Origin: Azoarcus sp.
GTDB taxonomy: Bacteria; Pseudomonadota; Gammaproteobacteria; Burkholderiales; Rhodocyclaceae
Reading direction: 5' to 3'
Assembly (NCBI GenBank): GCA_030656215.1
Contig: JAUSOD010000070.1
Coordinates: 1 to 64,000, forward strand
Length of the DNA stretch: 64,000 nt
Below, piece by piece: positions 9,500 to 20,403 of this stretch (the stretch's first letter is position 1; the number at the start of each line of letters is the position of its first letter). The translations under genes and the position numbers were made by a program. A model generated the notes under the pieces. That model saw only the letters and a program-made list of their open reading frames with translations. It was not told the DNA's origin and searched no databases.

Positions 9500-10825
9500 G
9501 TGGCCAATTCAGCTGCCACGGTTGGGAAAGCCGGGCGTTTTGGCGATCTGAAGAACCGGTTGTTGTTTTTGATCGGTGCTTTGATCGTCTACCGCCTTGG
9601 TGCCCATATACCGGTTCCCGGCATCGACCCCGAACGGCTTGCGGAGTTGTTCCAGTCGCAGGCCGGCGGAATTCTGGGTGTTTTCAACCTGTTTTCCGGG
9701 GGAGCGTTGTCACGCTTCACGATCTTTGCCTTGGGGATCATGCCTTACATCTCGGCATCGATCATCATGCAGTTGATGACGGTGGCGGTTCCGCAGTTCG
9801 AGGCCTTGAAAAAGGAAGGCGAGGCGGGTAGACGGAAGATTACGCAGTACACCCGATACGGGACGTTGGTCCTGGCGTTTGCGCAGGGACTTGGAATATC
9901 GATTGCCCTTGAAGGGCAGGCCGGGTTGGTGCTTGATCCTGGCTTGATGTTCCGTTTCGTAACGGTAGCAACGCTGGTTACCGGCACGATGTTCCTGATG
10001 TGGATGGGCGAGCAGATCACCGAGCGCGGCATCGGAAACGGGATTTCGCTGATCATTTTCGCAGGTATCGTGGCGGGCTTGCCCAGCGCGATCGGGGGGC
10101 TTTTTGAACTGGTTCGCACCGGTGCAATGCATCCCTTCACTGCCTTGCTGATTTGCGTACTGGTTGTGGTGGTGACCGGGTTTGTGGTGTTCGTGGAACG
10201 TGGGCAGCGCAAGATTTTGGTGAATTACGCCAAGCGGCAGGTTGGCAACAAGGTGTTTGGCGGGCAAAGCTCCCATCTGCCGCTGAAGCTGAACATGTCC
10301 GGGGTGATTCCGCCGATCTTTGCGTCGAGCATTATTCTGTTCCCGGCAACGCTTGGGCAGTGGTTTGGTGCTTCCGAGGGCATGACGTGGTTGCGTGATA
10401 TTGCATCGACGCTTTCTCCCGGGCAGCCGATCTACGTGATGCTCTACGCCGTTGCAATTGTGTTTTTCTGCTTTTTCTACACCGCGCTGGTGTTTAATGC
10501 GCGTGAAACAGCGGACAACCTGAAGAAGAGTGGTGCGTTTGTGCCGGGAATCCGGCCAGGCGATCAGACTGCGCGCTACATCGACAAGATCCTGATGCGT
10601 CTTACGCTTGCAGGTGCGGTCTACATCACCCTGGTTTGCCTGCTGCCAGAGTTTCTGATCCTGAAATGGAATGTACCGTTCTACTTCGGTGGCACGTCGC
10701 TGCTGATCATTGTGGTTGTGACGATGGATTTCATGACTCAAGTTCAGGCATCGGTGATGTCTCACCAGTATGAAAGCCTGTTGAAGAAAGCGAATTTCAA
10801 AGGTGCAGGTCTCCCAATCAGGTGA
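9500..10825 (+). CDS. secY: Preprotein translocase subunit SecY
   Basis: The 441-residue product has ten hydrophobic spans and SecY signatures such as [12 protein letters not shown] and [14 protein letters not shown] near the N-terminus and [24 protein letters not shown] in the later half. It forms the protein-conducting channel with SecE and SecG. Translation starts at a GTG ([18 protein letters not shown]). It keeps its usual place between rplO and infA. Confidence 0.98.
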   Translation: MANSAATVGKAGRFGDLKNRLLFLIGALIVYRLGAHIPVPGIDPERLAELFQSQAGGILGVFNLFSGGALSRFTIFALGIMPYISASIIMQLMTVAVPQFEALKKEGEAGRRKITQYTRYGTLVLAFAQGLGISIALEGQAGLVLDPGLMFRFVTVATLVTGTMFLMWMGEQITERGIGNGISLIIFAGIVAGLPSAIGGLFELVRTGAMHPFTALLICVLVVVVTGFVVFVERGQRKILVNYAKRQVGNKVFGGQSSHLPLKLNMSGVIPPIFASSIILFPATLGQWFGASEGMTWLRDIASTLSPGQPIYVMLYAVAIVFFCFFYTALVFNARETADNLKKSGAFVPGIRPGDQTARYIDKILMRLTLAGAVYITLVCLLPEFLILKWNVPFYFGGTSLLIIVVVTMDFMTQVQASVMSHQYESLLKKANFKGAGLPIR

Positions 10826-10828
10826 GAG

Positions 10829-11047
10829 ATGGCGAAGGAAGACGTAATCGAGATGCAGGGCGAGGTTACCGAAAACCTGCCCAATGCAACGTTCAGGGTG
10901 AAACTCGAGAACGGTCATGTGGTGCTCGGACATATTTCCGGGAAGATGAGGATGCACTACATCCGGATTCTTCCCGGTGACAAGGTTACTGTCCAACTGA
11001 CCCCGTATGACCTGACCAGGGGTCGGATCGTGTTCCGGACCAAGTGA
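10829..11047 (+). CDS. infA: Translation initiation factor IF-1
   Basis: The 72-residue product [53 protein letters not shown] is a single S1/OB-fold IF-1. It binds the 30S A site during initiation. It lies 3 bases after secY. Betaproteobacteria often carry a second infA elsewhere, which this window cannot show. Confidence 0.98.
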   Translation: MAKEDVIEMQGEVTENLPNATFRVKLENGHVVLGHISGKMRMHYIRILPGDKVTVQLTPYDLTRGRIVFRTK

Positions 11048-11072
11048 AAGAAATTAGAAACAGGAGCAAGTC

Positions 11073-11186
11073 ATGAGAGTCCAGGCTTCAGTAAAGAGGA
11101 TCTGCCGCAACTGCAAGATCATCCGTCGTAAGGGTGTAGTGCGGGTTATCTGCACCGATCCGCGACACAAGCAGCGCCAGGGTTGA
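11073..11186 (+). CDS. rpmJ: 50S ribosomal protein L36
   Basis: The gene is too short for the ORF track. An ATG after CAGGAGCAAGTC opens 37 codons, [20 protein letters not shown] to RHKQRQG. The zinc ligands of the L36 ribbon (CxxC, then C and H in ICTDPRH) are all present. It sits between infA and rpsM, its usual place. Confidence 0.96.
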   Translation: MRVQASVKRICRNCKIIRRKGVVRVICTDPRHKQRQG

Positions 11187-11239
11187 TCTTCTCAGTCCCA
11201 GGTATTACTATTTAATGTTTAGCGTTTTGGGGTAAACGA

Positions 11240-11602
11240 ATGGCCCGTATTGCTGGGGTAAACATTCCCAACCACAAGCATGCCGAGATCGCGCTGACCG
11301 CTGTCTATGGGATCGGCCGTTCGCGTGCTCAAAAGATTTGCGATGCTGCTGGTATCGTCCGTTCGGTAAAGATGAAAGATCTGACCGAGTCGGACATGGA
11401 GAAGCTGCGCGATGAAGTGGCTAGGTTTGTGGTGGAAGGCGACCTTCGTCGCGAAGTAACCATGAACATCAAGCGTCTGATGGACCTGGGTTGCTACCGC
11501 GGTGTTCGTCACCGTCGTGGTCTTCCGTGTCGCGGTCAGCGGACGCGCACCAATGCTCGTACCCGCAAGGGTCCGCGCAAGGCGATCGCTGGCAAGAAGT
11601 GA
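11240..11602 (+). CDS. rpsM: 30S ribosomal protein S13
   Basis: The 120-residue product begins [30 protein letters not shown] and ends with the basic tail [24 protein letters not shown], as in S13. S13 contacts tRNA and the 50S subunit from the 30S head. The 53-base AT-richer gap before it is where the alpha-operon leader lies in other bacteria. No clear S4-binding fold was worked out here. Confidence 0.98.
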   Translation: MARIAGVNIPNHKHAEIALTAVYGIGRSRAQKICDAAGIVRSVKMKDLTESDMEKLRDEVARFVVEGDLRREVTMNIKRLMDLGCYRGVRHRRGLPCRGQRTRTNARTRKGPRKAIAGKK

Positions 11603-11614
11603 TAGGAACCAATA

Positions 11615-12004
11615 ATGGCTAAGACTGCAACCAAGGTCCGTAAAAAGATCAAGAAGAACGTGGCGGAAGGTATCGTTCACGTTCACGCAAGTTTCAATAA
11701 CACCATCATTACGATCACCGATCGCCAGGGCAACGCTCTGTCGTGGGCGACGTCGGGTGGTGCTGGTTTCAAGGGTTCGCGCAAGAGCACCCCGTTCGCT
11801 GCCCAGGTGGCAGCCGAGGCAGCCGGCAAGGTGGCGCAGGAATGCGGCATCAAGAACCTCGAAGTGCGCATCAAGGGGCCTGGCCCCGGGCGTGAGTCCG
11901 CGGTACGTGCGTTGAATGCTCTGGGGATCAAGATCTCCAGCATCACCGATATTACGCCGATCCCGCATAACGGCTGCCGTCCGCCCAAGAAGCGCCGTAT
12001 CTGA
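11615..12004 (+). CDS. rpsK: 30S ribosomal protein S11
   Basis: The 129-residue product has the S11 core [41 protein letters not shown] and the C-terminal [11 protein letters not shown], whose Asn-Gly pair can form isoaspartate in E. coli S11. S11 lines the platform near the E site. Confidence 0.98.
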   Translation: MAKTATKVRKKIKKNVAEGIVHVHASFNNTIITITDRQGNALSWATSGGAGFKGSRKSTPFAAQVAAEAAGKVAQECGIKNLEVRIKGPGPGRESAVRALNALGIKISSITDITPIPHNGCRPPKKRRI

Positions 12005-12018
12005 CAAGGAGTTGAAAC

Positions 12019-12648
12019 GTGGCTCGTAATCTCGACCCGAAGTGCCGTCAGTGCCGTCGCGAGGGTGAAAAGCTGTTCCTGAAGGCCGAAAAGTGCTTTA
12101 CCGATAAATGCGCGATCGAGCGCCGGGCCTATGCGCCGGGTCAGCATGGTCAGCGTTCCGGTCAGCGTCTTTCCGGCTATGGTGTCCAACTGCGCGAAAA
12201 GCAGAAGATCCGCCGTCTTTACGGTGTGCTCGAAAAGCAATTCCGCCGTGTATATTCCGAAGCCGATCGTCGCCGCGGGCAGACGGGTGAAAACCTGCTG
12301 CAACTGCTCGAAGGTCGTCTTGATTCTGTCGCTTACCGCATGGGTTTTGGCGGTTCGCGTGCCGAGGCTCGGCAGGTGGTTCGCCACAACGGTGTGCTGA
12401 TCAATGGCAAGCGCGTGAACATTCCGTCCTATCTGGTTCGTCCGGGCGACGTGGTGGAGCTTGTTGAACGCGTACGTGGTCACCTTCGGGTGAAGGCTGC
12501 GCTGGAAGCAGCCGAATCGCGCGGGTTCCCGGAGTGGCTTGAAGTTGACACCAAGGCTGGCAAGGGTGTTTTCAAGGCCTATCCGCAGCGCAGCGAACTG
12601 CCGCCCACAATCAATGAAGGTCTGGTTGTGGAACTGTACTCCCGCTAA
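12019..12648 (+). CDS. rpsD: 30S ribosomal protein S4 (zinc-type)
   Basis: The 209-residue product starts at a GTG ([34 protein letters not shown]). The four cysteines at about 9, 12, 26 and 31 suggest the zinc-binding form of S4. The S4 RNA-binding domain [34 protein letters not shown] follows. S4 starts 30S assembly and represses the alpha operon in E. coli. Confidence 0.98.
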   Translation: MARNLDPKCRQCRREGEKLFLKAEKCFTDKCAIERRAYAPGQHGQRSGQRLSGYGVQLREKQKIRRLYGVLEKQFRRVYSEADRRRGQTGENLLQLLEGRLDSVAYRMGFGGSRAEARQVVRHNGVLINGKRVNIPSYLVRPGDVVELVERVRGHLRVKAALEAAESRGFPEWLEVDTKAGKGVFKAYPQRSELPPTINEGLVVELYSR

Positions 12649-12684
12649 TTGGGGAGTCGAGCTTCTAGTTCCGAGGAAATGTTG

Positions 12685-13665
12685 ATGCAAAGCAATGCAC
12701 TGCTGAAACCACGCATCATCGACGTCCAGAGCATCTCGCCGGTACAGGCGAGAGTGACGATGGAGCCGTTCGAGCGTGGGTTTGGCCATACCCTGGGGAA
12801 TGCGCTACGGCGCATCCTCCTGTCGTCGCTGCCGGGGCATGCGGCGACGGAAGTGACGATTGAAGGCGTGTTGCACGAGTATTCGACGCTGGATGGCATG
12901 CGCGAGGACATCGTTGACCTGTTGCTTAACCTGAAGGGTGTGGTGTTCAAGCTCCACAACCGCTCCGAGACGACGCTTCGTCTGGTGAAGTCAGGTGAGG
13001 GACTGGTGACTGCAGCCGATATCGAAACCGGACACGACGTCGAGATCATCAACCCGGGGCATGTCATTGCGCATCTCGCTCCAGGCGGTAGTCTCGACAT
13101 GCAGATCAAGGTCGAAGAAGGTCGGGGCTATGTGCCCGGCAATACTCGTCCGGTTATCGGTGAAAGCAAGACCATCGGCCGTGTCGTGCTGGACGCTTCG
13201 TTCAGCCCGGTTCGGCGCGTGAGCTACCTCGTCGAAAGCGCGCGGGTAGAGCAGCGTACCGATCTGGATCGGTTGGTGATTGATATCGAAACCAACGGTG
13301 CGGTGGATCCCGAAGAGGCGATTCGCTATGCGGCTCGTGTGCTGAGAGATCAACTGGAGGTCTTCGCGGATCTTCAGGGCACGCCGGCAGAGACGGTAAC
13401 GGTCAAGCCGGTCACGATCGACCCGGTACTCTTGCGTCCGGTTGATGATCTTGAGTTGACGGTGCGCTCGGCCAATTGTCTCAAGGCCGAGAACATCTAT
13501 TACATCGGGGATCTCATCCAGCGTACAGAGACGGAGTTGCTCAAGACACCGAACCTCGGCCGTAAATCGCTGAACGAGATCAAGGAAGTGTTGGCCACAC
13601 GTGGGCTGACCCTGGGGATGAAACTGGAAAACTGGCCGCCGGCCGGGCTCGAAAAGCTCGGTTGA
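12685..13665 (+). CDS. rpoA: DNA-directed RNA polymerase alpha subunit
   Basis: The product is 326 residues from [15 protein letters not shown]. The ATG at 12685 is preferred over 12679 because GAGGA lies 7 bases upstream of it. The track start is an upstream TTG. The N-terminal dimer domain contains [22 protein letters not shown]. The C-terminal domain contains [28 protein letters not shown], which contacts UP elements and activators. The order rpsD-rpoA-rplQ is canonical. Confidence 0.98.
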   Translation: MQSNALLKPRIIDVQSISPVQARVTMEPFERGFGHTLGNALRRILLSSLPGHAATEVTIEGVLHEYSTLDGMREDIVDLLLNLKGVVFKLHNRSETTLRLVKSGEGLVTAADIETGHDVEIINPGHVIAHLAPGGSLDMQIKVEEGRGYVPGNTRPVIGESKTIGRVVLDASFSPVRRVSYLVESARVEQRTDLDRLVIDIETNGAVDPEEAIRYAARVLRDQLEVFADLQGTPAETVTVKPVTIDPVLLRPVDDLELTVRSANCLKAENIYYIGDLIQRTETELLKTPNLGRKSLNEIKEVLATRGLTLGMKLENWPPAGLEKLG

Positions 13666-13692
13666 TTGGTATCAGTGAAGTGAGGAAATAAC

Positions 13693-14091
13693 ATGCGTCA
13701 CCGTAATGGTCTTCGCAAGCTGAACCGGACAAGCAGCCATCGTCAGGCAATGTTCCGCAATATGGCCAACTCGTTGCTGCGTCACGAAGTAATCAAGACG
13801 ACGCTGCCGAAGGCGAAGGAACTTCGCCGGGTGGTTGAGCCGTTCATCACCCTGGGCAAGAAGCCCAGTCTCGCGAATCGTCGTCTGGCGTTTGATCGCC
13901 TGCGCGACCGCGAAATGGTGGTCAAACTGTTCGATGAGCTTGGCCCGCGTTATGTCAGCCGCAATGGTGGCTATCTGCGTATCCTGAAGTGCGGTTTCCG
14001 TGATGGCGACAACGCACCGATGGCTTTCGTTGAGTTGCTTGATCGTCCCGACGTCGAAGTTGTCGTCGAAGAAGAAGCGGTTGCTGCCTGA
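13693..14091 (+). CDS. rplQ: 50S ribosomal protein L17
   Basis: The 132-residue product [45 protein letters not shown] is a typical L17 with a short acidic C-terminal tail ([12 protein letters not shown]). It is the last gene of the ribosomal block and is followed 30 bases later by a strong terminator. Confidence 0.98.
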   Translation: MRHRNGLRKLNRTSSHRQAMFRNMANSLLRHEVIKTTLPKAKELRRVVEPFITLGKKPSLANRRLAFDRLRDREMVVKLFDELGPRYVSRNGGYLRILKCGFRDGDNAPMAFVELLDRPDVEVVVEEEAVAA

Positions 14092-14121
14092 TAGGGATCT
14101 TTTTTAAGATTCTTCTGGTAT

Positions 14122-14152
14122 AAAAAAGGTCGGGTCTCCCGACCTTTTTTTT
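14122..14152 (+). terminator. Intrinsic terminator of the ribosomal operon
   Basis: GGTCGGG-TCT-CCCGACC forms a perfect 7-bp GC-rich stem followed by eight Ts. A preceding A-run extends the pairing into the T-run. It closes the S10-spc-alpha transcript ahead of galE. Confidence 0.93.
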
Positions 14153-14181
14153 CGTCCTGACATTCCTTCGAGGAAGTATCA

Positions 14182-15213
14182 ATGAGCGTGATTCTTGTGA
14201 CCGGCGGCGCTGGCTATATCGGTTCGCACACTTGCCTAGCGCTATTGCGCAGTGGGCACGAGGTGCTCGTCGTCGACGACTTCTCGAATTCATCGCCTGT
14301 TGCACTTGAACGGGTGCAGGCGCTTGCCGGAAAACGCATTCGTGCAGTTGTCGAGGCGGACGTCAGAGATTGCGCCGCGCTCGAGACTCTGTTCAATGCG
14401 CATCGTGTCGATGCAGTGATCCATTTTGCTGCCAAGAAGGCGGTGGGTGAGTCGGTGAGAATGCCCCTTGCCTACTATGAAAACAATCTTGGGGGGCTGC
14501 TGGCGCTGGTCGATGTGATGGCAAGGCACTCGGTAAAGCGGCTTGTGTTCAGTTCGTCTGCAACCGTCTATGGCGACCCGGCGTCGGTTCCGATCGATGA
14601 GTGTTTTCCGACCTCGGCGACCAACCCGTACGGCAGAACCAAGCTCATGAGCGAGGAGATCCTGCGCGATGTGGTTGCCGCGGATCCGTCTTGGAAGGTC
14701 GCTTTATTGCGCTACTTCAACCCGGTGGGGGCGGACGAGAGCGGTCAGATCGGCGAGGATCCGAATGGGCTCCCGAACAACCTGATGCCCTACGTCAGTC
14801 AGGTTGCGGTCGGAAAACTGGGGGAGTTGCAAGTTTTCGGCAACGACTATCCGACCCCCGACGGCACCGGTGTTCGTGACTACATTCATGTGGCTGACCT
14901 TGCCCGTGGGCACGTTAACGCAGTCGAGCGCTTCGATGCGCTTCCTGCGGTGACGACGGTCAATCTCGGGACCGGCCGTGGATACAGCGTACTCGAGGTG
15001 GTCCGGGCCTTCGAGCTTGCGTCTGGGCAGGCGATTCCCTATCGCATCGTGCCCCGGCGATCAGGGGACGTGGCTGAGTGCTGGGCCAATCCCGGGCTTG
15101 CGCAGCAATTGTTGGGCTGGGCCGCCGAGCGCGATATCGATGCCATGTGCCGTGATGCATGGCGCTGGCAGCAGGGTAATCCGGATGGCTACGGTACGCT
15201 CGGACCCGAGTGA
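14182..15213 (+). CDS. galE: UDP-glucose 4-epimerase
   Basis: The 343-residue product is an extended short-chain dehydrogenase. The NAD-binding TGGAGYIGS is at residues 7-15, a serine lies in FSSSATVYGDP, and the catalytic YxxxK pair is in NPYGRTK. It interconverts UDP-glucose and UDP-galactose for surface polysaccharides. It starts 30 bases after the ribosomal terminator with a GAGGAA ribosome-binding site, so it has its own transcription. A related epimerase specificity (UDP-GlcNAc) cannot be ruled out by eye. Confidence 0.93.
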   Translation: MSVILVTGGAGYIGSHTCLALLRSGHEVLVVDDFSNSSPVALERVQALAGKRIRAVVEADVRDCAALETLFNAHRVDAVIHFAAKKAVGESVRMPLAYYENNLGGLLALVDVMARHSVKRLVFSSSATVYGDPASVPIDECFPTSATNPYGRTKLMSEEILRDVVAADPSWKVALLRYFNPVGADESGQIGEDPNGLPNNLMPYVSQVAVGKLGELQVFGNDYPTPDGTGVRDYIHVADLARGHVNAVERFDALPAVTTVNLGTGRGYSVLEVVRAFELASGQAIPYRIVPRRSGDVAECWANPGLAQQLLGWAAERDIDAMCRDAWRWQQGNPDGYGTLGPE

Positions 15214-15220
15214 AGTCCGC

Positions 15221-15520
15221 TTACCAGGCACGACGAATGCGGTTCCGGTACTGCACGTCGTGCGGTAGCAAGCCCTGCATGGCCTCGAGTTGAGTGCGGA
15301 AGAGCTCGCTCGCCTCCGCAAGAGTGGCGGCATTGAGCAGGGGGAGCTCACTCTGGCGCGCGGTCAGCCGGGCGAGCTGGTCGAAAGTGAGCTTGCGCGC
15401 CGTCTCCTCTGCCGGCAGATAGATACCGAGACCCGCATCCTTCAGGTTCTTCATGAACCGGATGCGGCGTTCGACTCGTTGCATGAATTGCGCTTGAGCG
15501 GTGGTCTTCGGATCGGTCAT
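15221..15520 (-). CDS. Conserved-looking hypothetical protein downstream of uvrA
   Basis: The likely start is the ATG at 15520, giving 99 residues starting MTDPKTTAQAQFMQRVERRIRF. The longer track frame adds an unlikely leader. No signal peptide, membrane span or known motif is visible. The product is soluble, charged and mostly helical, with a Leu/Ala-rich middle (TFDQLARLTARQSELPLLNAATLAEASELF). It lies about 100 bases downstream of uvrA on the same strand and converges on galE. I do not recognise the family. Confidence 0.7.
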   Translation of the reverse strand: MTDPKTTAQAQFMQRVERRIRFMKNLKDAGLGIYLPAEETARKLTFDQLARLTARQSELPLLNAATLAEASELFRTQLEAMQGLLPHDVQYRNRIRRAW

Positions 15521-15619
15521 GCGCCACGTCCTGTGCTGTATTTGCGTTGATATCGTCCCGCTGCAGCGGCAGGTAAGCAAGCGGGATCTGGCGACCGAAT
15601 GTAAGCGCGGCTTGCGAGT

Positions 15620-18439
15620 TCACCGTGACAGCACTTTTCGCAGGTAAGCGCCAGTGTAGCTGCTTCCGCATTCCGCCACTGTCTCGGGCGTGCCGGCACA
15701 GACGATGGTTCCACCTCCAACGCCACCTTCCGGGCCGAGATCGACAATCCAGTCCGCAGTCTTGATTACATCCAGATTGTGTTCGATCACCACGATCGTA
15801 TTGCCGTGGTCCCGCAGGCGGTGAAGGACCTTGAGCAACAGTTCGATATCCTGAAAATGCAGCCCGGTGGTTGGCTCGTCCAAAATGTACAAAGTACGGC
15901 CGGTATCGCGTTTTGACAGTTCCAGCGCCAGCTTGACCCGTTGCGCCTCGCCGCCCGAAAGCGTTGTCGCGCTCTGGCCGAGACGGATGTAGCCGAGTCC
16001 TACATCGGTGAGGGTCTCGAGCTTGCGGGCCACGTTTGGTACTGGGCGGAAAAATTCCAGTGCGTTTTCGACCGTCATCTCCAGGACTTCGAAGATGGTC
16101 TTTCCCTTGTAGCGGATTTCCAGCGTTTCCCGGTTATAGCGCTTTCCGTGGCAGCTGTCGCATGGCACATACATGTCGGGCAGGAAGTGCATTTCGACCT
16201 TGATCATGCCGTCGCCCTGGCACGCCTCGCACCGTCCGCCCTTGACGTTGAAGGAGAAGCGGCCCGGCCCGTATCCGCGCGCGCGGGCTTCCGGTACGCC
16301 TGCAAAGAGCTCACGGATGGGTGTCATCAGGCCGGTGTAGGTTGCCGGATTGGAGCGTGGCGTGCGCCCGATCGGCGACTGATCGACATTGATGACCTTG
16401 TCGAAGGCATCCAGTCCGTCTATGCCCTCGTGTGGCGCTGAATCGACGTTGGATCCGTAAAGATGGTGTGCGGCGAGCGTGGCAAGGGTGTCGTTGATCA
16501 GGGTCGACTTGCCTGATCCGGAAACGCCGGTCACGCAGGTAAACAGGCCCACGGGAAGGGCGAGACTGACGTTCTTCAGGTTGTTGCCGCGGGCGCCGTG
16601 CAGCAAAACCATTCGGGCAGGATCGGCAGTGCGGCGGTCGGGAACGGCAATCCGTCTGCGCCCGGACAGGTAGGCGCCGGTGACCGAGAACTCGTCGGCG
16701 ATGACGTCTTCCGGGCGGCCGCAGGCGACAACCTCGCCACCGTGCTCACCGGCACCCGGACCCATGTCAACGAGGTAGTCTGCGCTTCGGATCGCGTCCT
16801 CGTCGTGCTCGACTACGATCACCGTGTTGCCGAGGTCGCGCAGATGGCGAAGCGTTTCCAGCAGGCGTTCGTTGTCGCGCTGATGGAGACCGATCGAGGG
16901 TTCGTCGAGCACGTACATGACCCCGGTCAGGCCCGAACCGATCTGGCTGGCCAGCCGGATGCGCTGAGCTTCGCCTCCCGACAGGGTGTCGGCCGCACGG
17001 TCGAGCGACAGATAGTTGAGGCCGACGTTGGTGAGGAAGCTGAGGCGGTCGGCGATTTCCTTGACGATCTTGTCGGCAATCTGCGCCCGGTGTCCCTCGA
17101 GCCGCAACTGGGCAAAGAAGGTCATGCATTCGGCCAGCGGCAGGCGGCTGACAGCGGGCAGCGCCATGCCGCCGATCAGCACATGGCGGGCGTCGGGGCG
17201 CAGCCGGGTGCCTTCGCAGGCCGGGCACGGGCGGTGGGTCCGGTACTTCAGCAGCTCCTCTCGTACCGCGGCCGATTCGGTTTCGCGGAAGCGGCGCTCC
17301 AGGTTGGGGATGATGCCCTCGAACGGGTGCTCCTTGGCGACCATGCGGCCGCTGTCGGCAAGGTAGCGGAACGAAATTTTCTCGCGCCCCGAGCCGTGCA
17401 GGACCGTTTCCCTGATGCTTGGCGGCAGTGCGTCGAAGGGCGTGTCGATATCGAAGCGGTAATGCGCGGCGAGGCTGGCGAGCAACTGGAAGTAGAACTG
17501 ATTGCGCCGGTCCCAGCCGCGGATCGCACCTGCGGCAAGCGAACGTTCGGGATGGGCGACCACCCGCAGGGGGTCAAAAAAATCGATCTGCCCGAGGCCG
17601 TCGCACTTCGGGCAGGCCCCGGCCGGATTGTTGAACGAGAATAGCCGCGGCTCCAGTTCGCCCAGTGCGTAACTGCATACCGGGCAGGCAAAGCGGGCGG
17701 AGAACAGGTGTTCGCGCTGGCTGTCCATCTCGACCGCGATCGCACGGCCGTCGGCGTGGGTCAGCGCGGTCTCGAAGGATTCGGCAATGCGTCCGCGCAG
17801 ATCGGCACGGACCTTGAGCCGGTCGATGACGACTTCCACCGTGTGCTTCCGCCCCTTTTGCAGCGGCGGCATGCTGTCGAGCTCATGAACCTCGCCATCG
17901 ACCCTGACTCGCACGAATCCCTGCGCACGGAGTTCGGCGAACAGGTCGTGCTGCTCGCCCTTGCGCCCGACCACGACCGGAGCAAGGATCATCAGGCGGG
18001 TTTCGAGCGGCAGGGCAAGGACATGGTCCACCATCTGGGCCACACTCTGCGCCTCGAGGACGTGAGTCGGGTGCTCGGGGCAGTGCGGGGTGCCGGCCCT
18101 GGCGTATAGCAGGCGCAGATAGTCGTGGATCTCAGTCACGGTACCGACCGTCGAGCGCGGATTGTGACTGGTGGCCTTCTGCTCGATCGAGATCGCCGGT
18201 GACAGGCCCTCGATCAGGTCGACATCGGGTTTCTCCATCAATTGCAGAAACTGCCGCGCGTAGGCCGACAATGATTCCACATAGCGGCGCTGCCCTTCGG
18301 CGTACAGCGTATCGAAGGCGAGCGAGGATTTTCCCGAACCCGACAGCCCGGTAATCACCGTGAGCCGGTTGCGCGGCAAATCGAGATTGACGTTCTTGAG
18401 GTTGTGGGTGCGGGCACCGCGAATGCGGATTTCGTCCAT
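15620..18439 (-). CDS. uvrA: Excinuclease ABC subunit A
   Basis: The 939-residue product is full length for UvrA. It has two ABC ATPase halves, with Walker A motifs [11 protein letters not shown] near residue 31 and [13 protein letters not shown] in the second half, each with an LSGGEAQR signature. Both zinc modules are present ([14 protein letters not shown]...CPKC and CEACQGDG...CDSC). UvrA2 with UvrB scans DNA for bulky lesions in nucleotide excision repair. It is transcribed divergently from the MFS gene with a 93-base gap. Confidence 0.98.
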   Translation of the reverse strand: MDEIRIRGARTHNLKNVNLDLPRNRLTVITGLSGSGKSSLAFDTLYAEGQRRYVESLSAYARQFLQLMEKPDVDLIEGLSPAISIEQKATSHNPRSTVGTVTEIHDYLRLLYARAGTPHCPEHPTHVLEAQSVAQMVDHVLALPLETRLMILAPVVVGRKGEQHDLFAELRAQGFVRVRVDGEVHELDSMPPLQKGRKHTVEVVIDRLKVRADLRGRIAESFETALTHADGRAIAVEMDSQREHLFSARFACPVCSYALGELEPRLFSFNNPAGACPKCDGLGQIDFFDPLRVVAHPERSLAAGAIRGWDRRNQFYFQLLASLAAHYRFDIDTPFDALPPSIRETVLHGSGREKISFRYLADSGRMVAKEHPFEGIIPNLERRFRETESAAVREELLKYRTHRPCPACEGTRLRPDARHVLIGGMALPAVSRLPLAECMTFFAQLRLEGHRAQIADKIVKEIADRLSFLTNVGLNYLSLDRAADTLSGGEAQRIRLASQIGSGLTGVMYVLDEPSIGLHQRDNERLLETLRHLRDLGNTVIVVEHDEDAIRSADYLVDMGPGAGEHGGEVVACGRPEDVIADEFSVTGAYLSGRRRIAVPDRRTADPARMVLLHGARGNNLKNVSLALPVGLFTCVTGVSGSGKSTLINDTLATLAAHHLYGSNVDSAPHEGIDGLDAFDKVINVDQSPIGRTPRSNPATYTGLMTPIRELFAGVPEARARGYGPGRFSFNVKGGRCEACQGDGMIKVEMHFLPDMYVPCDSCHGKRYNRETLEIRYKGKTIFEVLEMTVENALEFFRPVPNVARKLETLTDVGLGYIRLGQSATTLSGGEAQRVKLALELSKRDTGRTLYILDEPTTGLHFQDIELLLKVLHRLRDHGNTIVVIEHNLDVIKTADWIVDLGPEGGVGGGTIVCAGTPETVAECGSSYTGAYLRKVLSR

Positions 18440-18532
18440 GGACTTGGCTGCACGGGAAGTAACGCGAAACTATAAGAGAGAAGCGGCTGCGGGCCAATGT
18501 TAGAATCACTTTCTTTTTTCCCCCTAGCCCGC

Positions 18533-19741
18533 ATGTCCTCACCCGTACGCGATTCGATGACGCCTGCCGAACGCCGCGCCGGCGTCAGCCTGGCGTCCAT
18601 CTTTGCGTTGCGCATGCTCGGTCTGTTCCTGATCCTGCCCGTGTTTGCGGTGCATGCGCATACGATTCCGGGCGGCGACAATCTGACCCTGGTCGGGCTT
18701 GCGATCGGGGCTTATGGCCTGACCCAGGCCTGCTTGCAGATTGCCTTCGGTGCCGCCTCGGACCGCTTCGGGCGCAAACCGGTCATCCTGTTCGGGCTCC
18801 TGCTGTTCGTCGTCGGCAGCGCTGTCGCCGCAATGGCCGACGATATCTACATGATCATCGCGGGGCGGGTGCTGCAGGGCGCAGGCGCAATCTCGGCTGC
18901 GGTGACCGCGCTGGCGGCCGACCTTACCCGTGATCAGCACCGGACCAAGGTGATGGCGATGATCGGCTCGAGTATCGGCCTGGTGTTTGCGGTGTCGATG
19001 GTTGCAGCGCCGCTGCTGTATGCGGTGATCGGCATGAGCGGTATTTTCTGGCTCACCGCGATACTCGCCTTTGGCGCCATGGGCGTAGTGATCTGGGTCG
19101 TGCCGGCGGCGCCACCGGTGCCGCGTGCCAATGGCGGGCGCTTCATCGACATCCTGCTCGATGGGCAGCTGATGCGGCTCAACTTTGGTGTGTTCGCCCT
19201 GCATCTGATCCAGACCACGATGTGGGTCATGGTGCCGGCCGCATTGGTGGCACAAGGCGGGCTACCCTTGGTGGAACATTGGAAGGTCTATCTGCCCGCC
19301 GTGCTGCTCTCGTTTGTGGTGATGGTGCCGGCAGTGATCATCGCCGAGCGCCACAATCGGCTCAAGCAGGTCTTCAATGGCGCCGTCGTGCTGCTCGCGG
19401 TGGTCCAGTTCGGGCTTTACGCATGGGCCGACGGCGTTGTTCCGATTGCCTTGTGGCTGACGCTGTTTTTCATCGCCTTCAATGTCCTCGAGGCAACCCA
19501 GCCGTCGTGGATTTCGCGTATTGCGCCACCGGCCGCGAAGGGGACCGCACTCGGGGTGTACAGCACCCTGCAATCCCTCGGCTTGTTCCTTGGCGGCTTG
19601 CTCGGCGGTTGGCTCGGGCAGCGCTATGGCGGCGCAGCCGTCAGTCTTGCATGTGGCATGCTTGCGCTGGTCTGGCTGGCGCTGGCAACAAGTATGAATC
19701 CCCCTCCGGTCCGCGCGGTTCCTGCGCCGGCCCGGAATTGA
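18533..19741 (+). CDS. MFS transporter, probable drug or metabolite exporter
   Basis: From the ATG at 18533 the product is 402 residues with about twelve hydrophobic spans. The loop after the second span is GAASDRFGRKPVILFGLLLF, the classic MFS motif A. It resembles the YajR/Bcr-type drug:H+ antiporters but is too short for the C-terminal domain of YajR. The track start adds 12 residues and neither start has a clear Shine-Dalgarno; an ATG at 18554 is another option. Substrate unknown. It lies between divergent uvrA and ssb, a common arrangement in this bacterial group. Confidence 0.85.
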   Translation: MSSPVRDSMTPAERRAGVSLASIFALRMLGLFLILPVFAVHAHTIPGGDNLTLVGLAIGAYGLTQACLQIAFGAASDRFGRKPVILFGLLLFVVGSAVAAMADDIYMIIAGRVLQGAGAISAAVTALAADLTRDQHRTKVMAMIGSSIGLVFAVSMVAAPLLYAVIGMSGIFWLTAILAFGAMGVVIWVVPAAPPVPRANGGRFIDILLDGQLMRLNFGVFALHLIQTTMWVMVPAALVAQGGLPLVEHWKVYLPAVLLSFVVMVPAVIIAERHNRLKQVFNGAVVLLAVVQFGLYAWADGVVPIALWLTLFFIAFNVLEATQPSWISRIAPPAAKGTALGVYSTLQSLGLFLGGLLGGWLGQRYGGAAVSLACGMLALVWLALATSMNPPPVRAVPAPARN

Positions 19742-19763
19742 CACACACTGATAGGAGAACGGG

Positions 19764-20255
19764 ATGGCATCCCTGAACAAAGTCATTCTGATCGGAAACC
19801 TTGGCAAGGATCCCGAAACGCGTTATGCACCCAGCGGTGACGCGATCACCAACCTGACCCTGGCAACCACCGAGACCTGGAAGGACAAGGGTACTGGCGA
19901 ACGTCGCGAAGCGACGGAATGGCACCGTGTTGTTTTCTTCGGAAAAGTGGCAGAGATCGCTGCGCAGTATCTTCGCAAGGGCTCGCAGGTGTACGTCGAA
20001 GGCCGCCTGCAGACGCGCAAGTGGCAGGACAAGGACGGTCAGGATCGCTACACCACCGAAATCCGCGGTGACGAGATGAAGATGCTCGGCCGTCGCGAAG
20101 GGGCTGGCGAAGGTCCGGCCCGTGGTGGCGACAGCGGCGGCTACGATGCGCCCGCGTCCGCGCCTTCACGCCCGTCCTCGTCGCCCGCAGCTGCGCCCGC
20201 AGCCAAGCCGGCGCCGGGCGGATTCGGCGATTTTGACGATGACATTCCGTTCTGA
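19764..20255 (+). CDS. ssb: Single-stranded DNA-binding protein
   Basis: The 163-residue product starts [42 protein letters not shown], the SSB OB-fold, covering about the first 110 residues. A Gly/Ser/Ala/Pro-rich linker leads to the acidic tip DDDIPF, which recruits partner proteins. AGGAGAA precedes the ATG. It coats ssDNA during replication and repair. Confidence 0.98.
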   Translation: MASLNKVILIGNLGKDPETRYAPSGDAITNLTLATTETWKDKGTGERREATEWHRVVFFGKVAEIAAQYLRKGSQVYVEGRLQTRKWQDKDGQDRYTTEIRGDEMKMLGRREGAGEGPARGGDSGGYDAPASAPSRPSSSPAAAPAAKPAPGGFGDFDDDIPF

Positions 20256-20283
20256 CCTGTAGTCTTGAAGCAAGCTGAGCAAG

Positions 20284-20313
20284 AGGCCGAAAGCGCATTG
20301 CCTTCGGCCTTTG
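20284..20313 (+). terminator. Probable intrinsic terminator of ssb
   Basis: AGGCCGAA and TTCGGCCT form an 8-bp stem 28 bases after the ssb stop, followed by TTGTCGTTTG, a weak T-rich stretch. The position fits a terminator. Confidence 0.7.
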
Positions 20314-20403
20314 TCGTTTGTGTGCCGATGTCGTAAGCGCTGGTCATGGCAGGTGGGAGGTCGGCATTGAGCCGGCGACCGCCTCTACAGGGAGAGGTCG
20401 GGC

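Noticed and set aside
11187-11239. Alpha-operon leader pseudoknot before rpsM
   Set aside because: The gap is only 53 bases and no convincing nested pairing could be built by eye, so no S4-binding leader is claimed.
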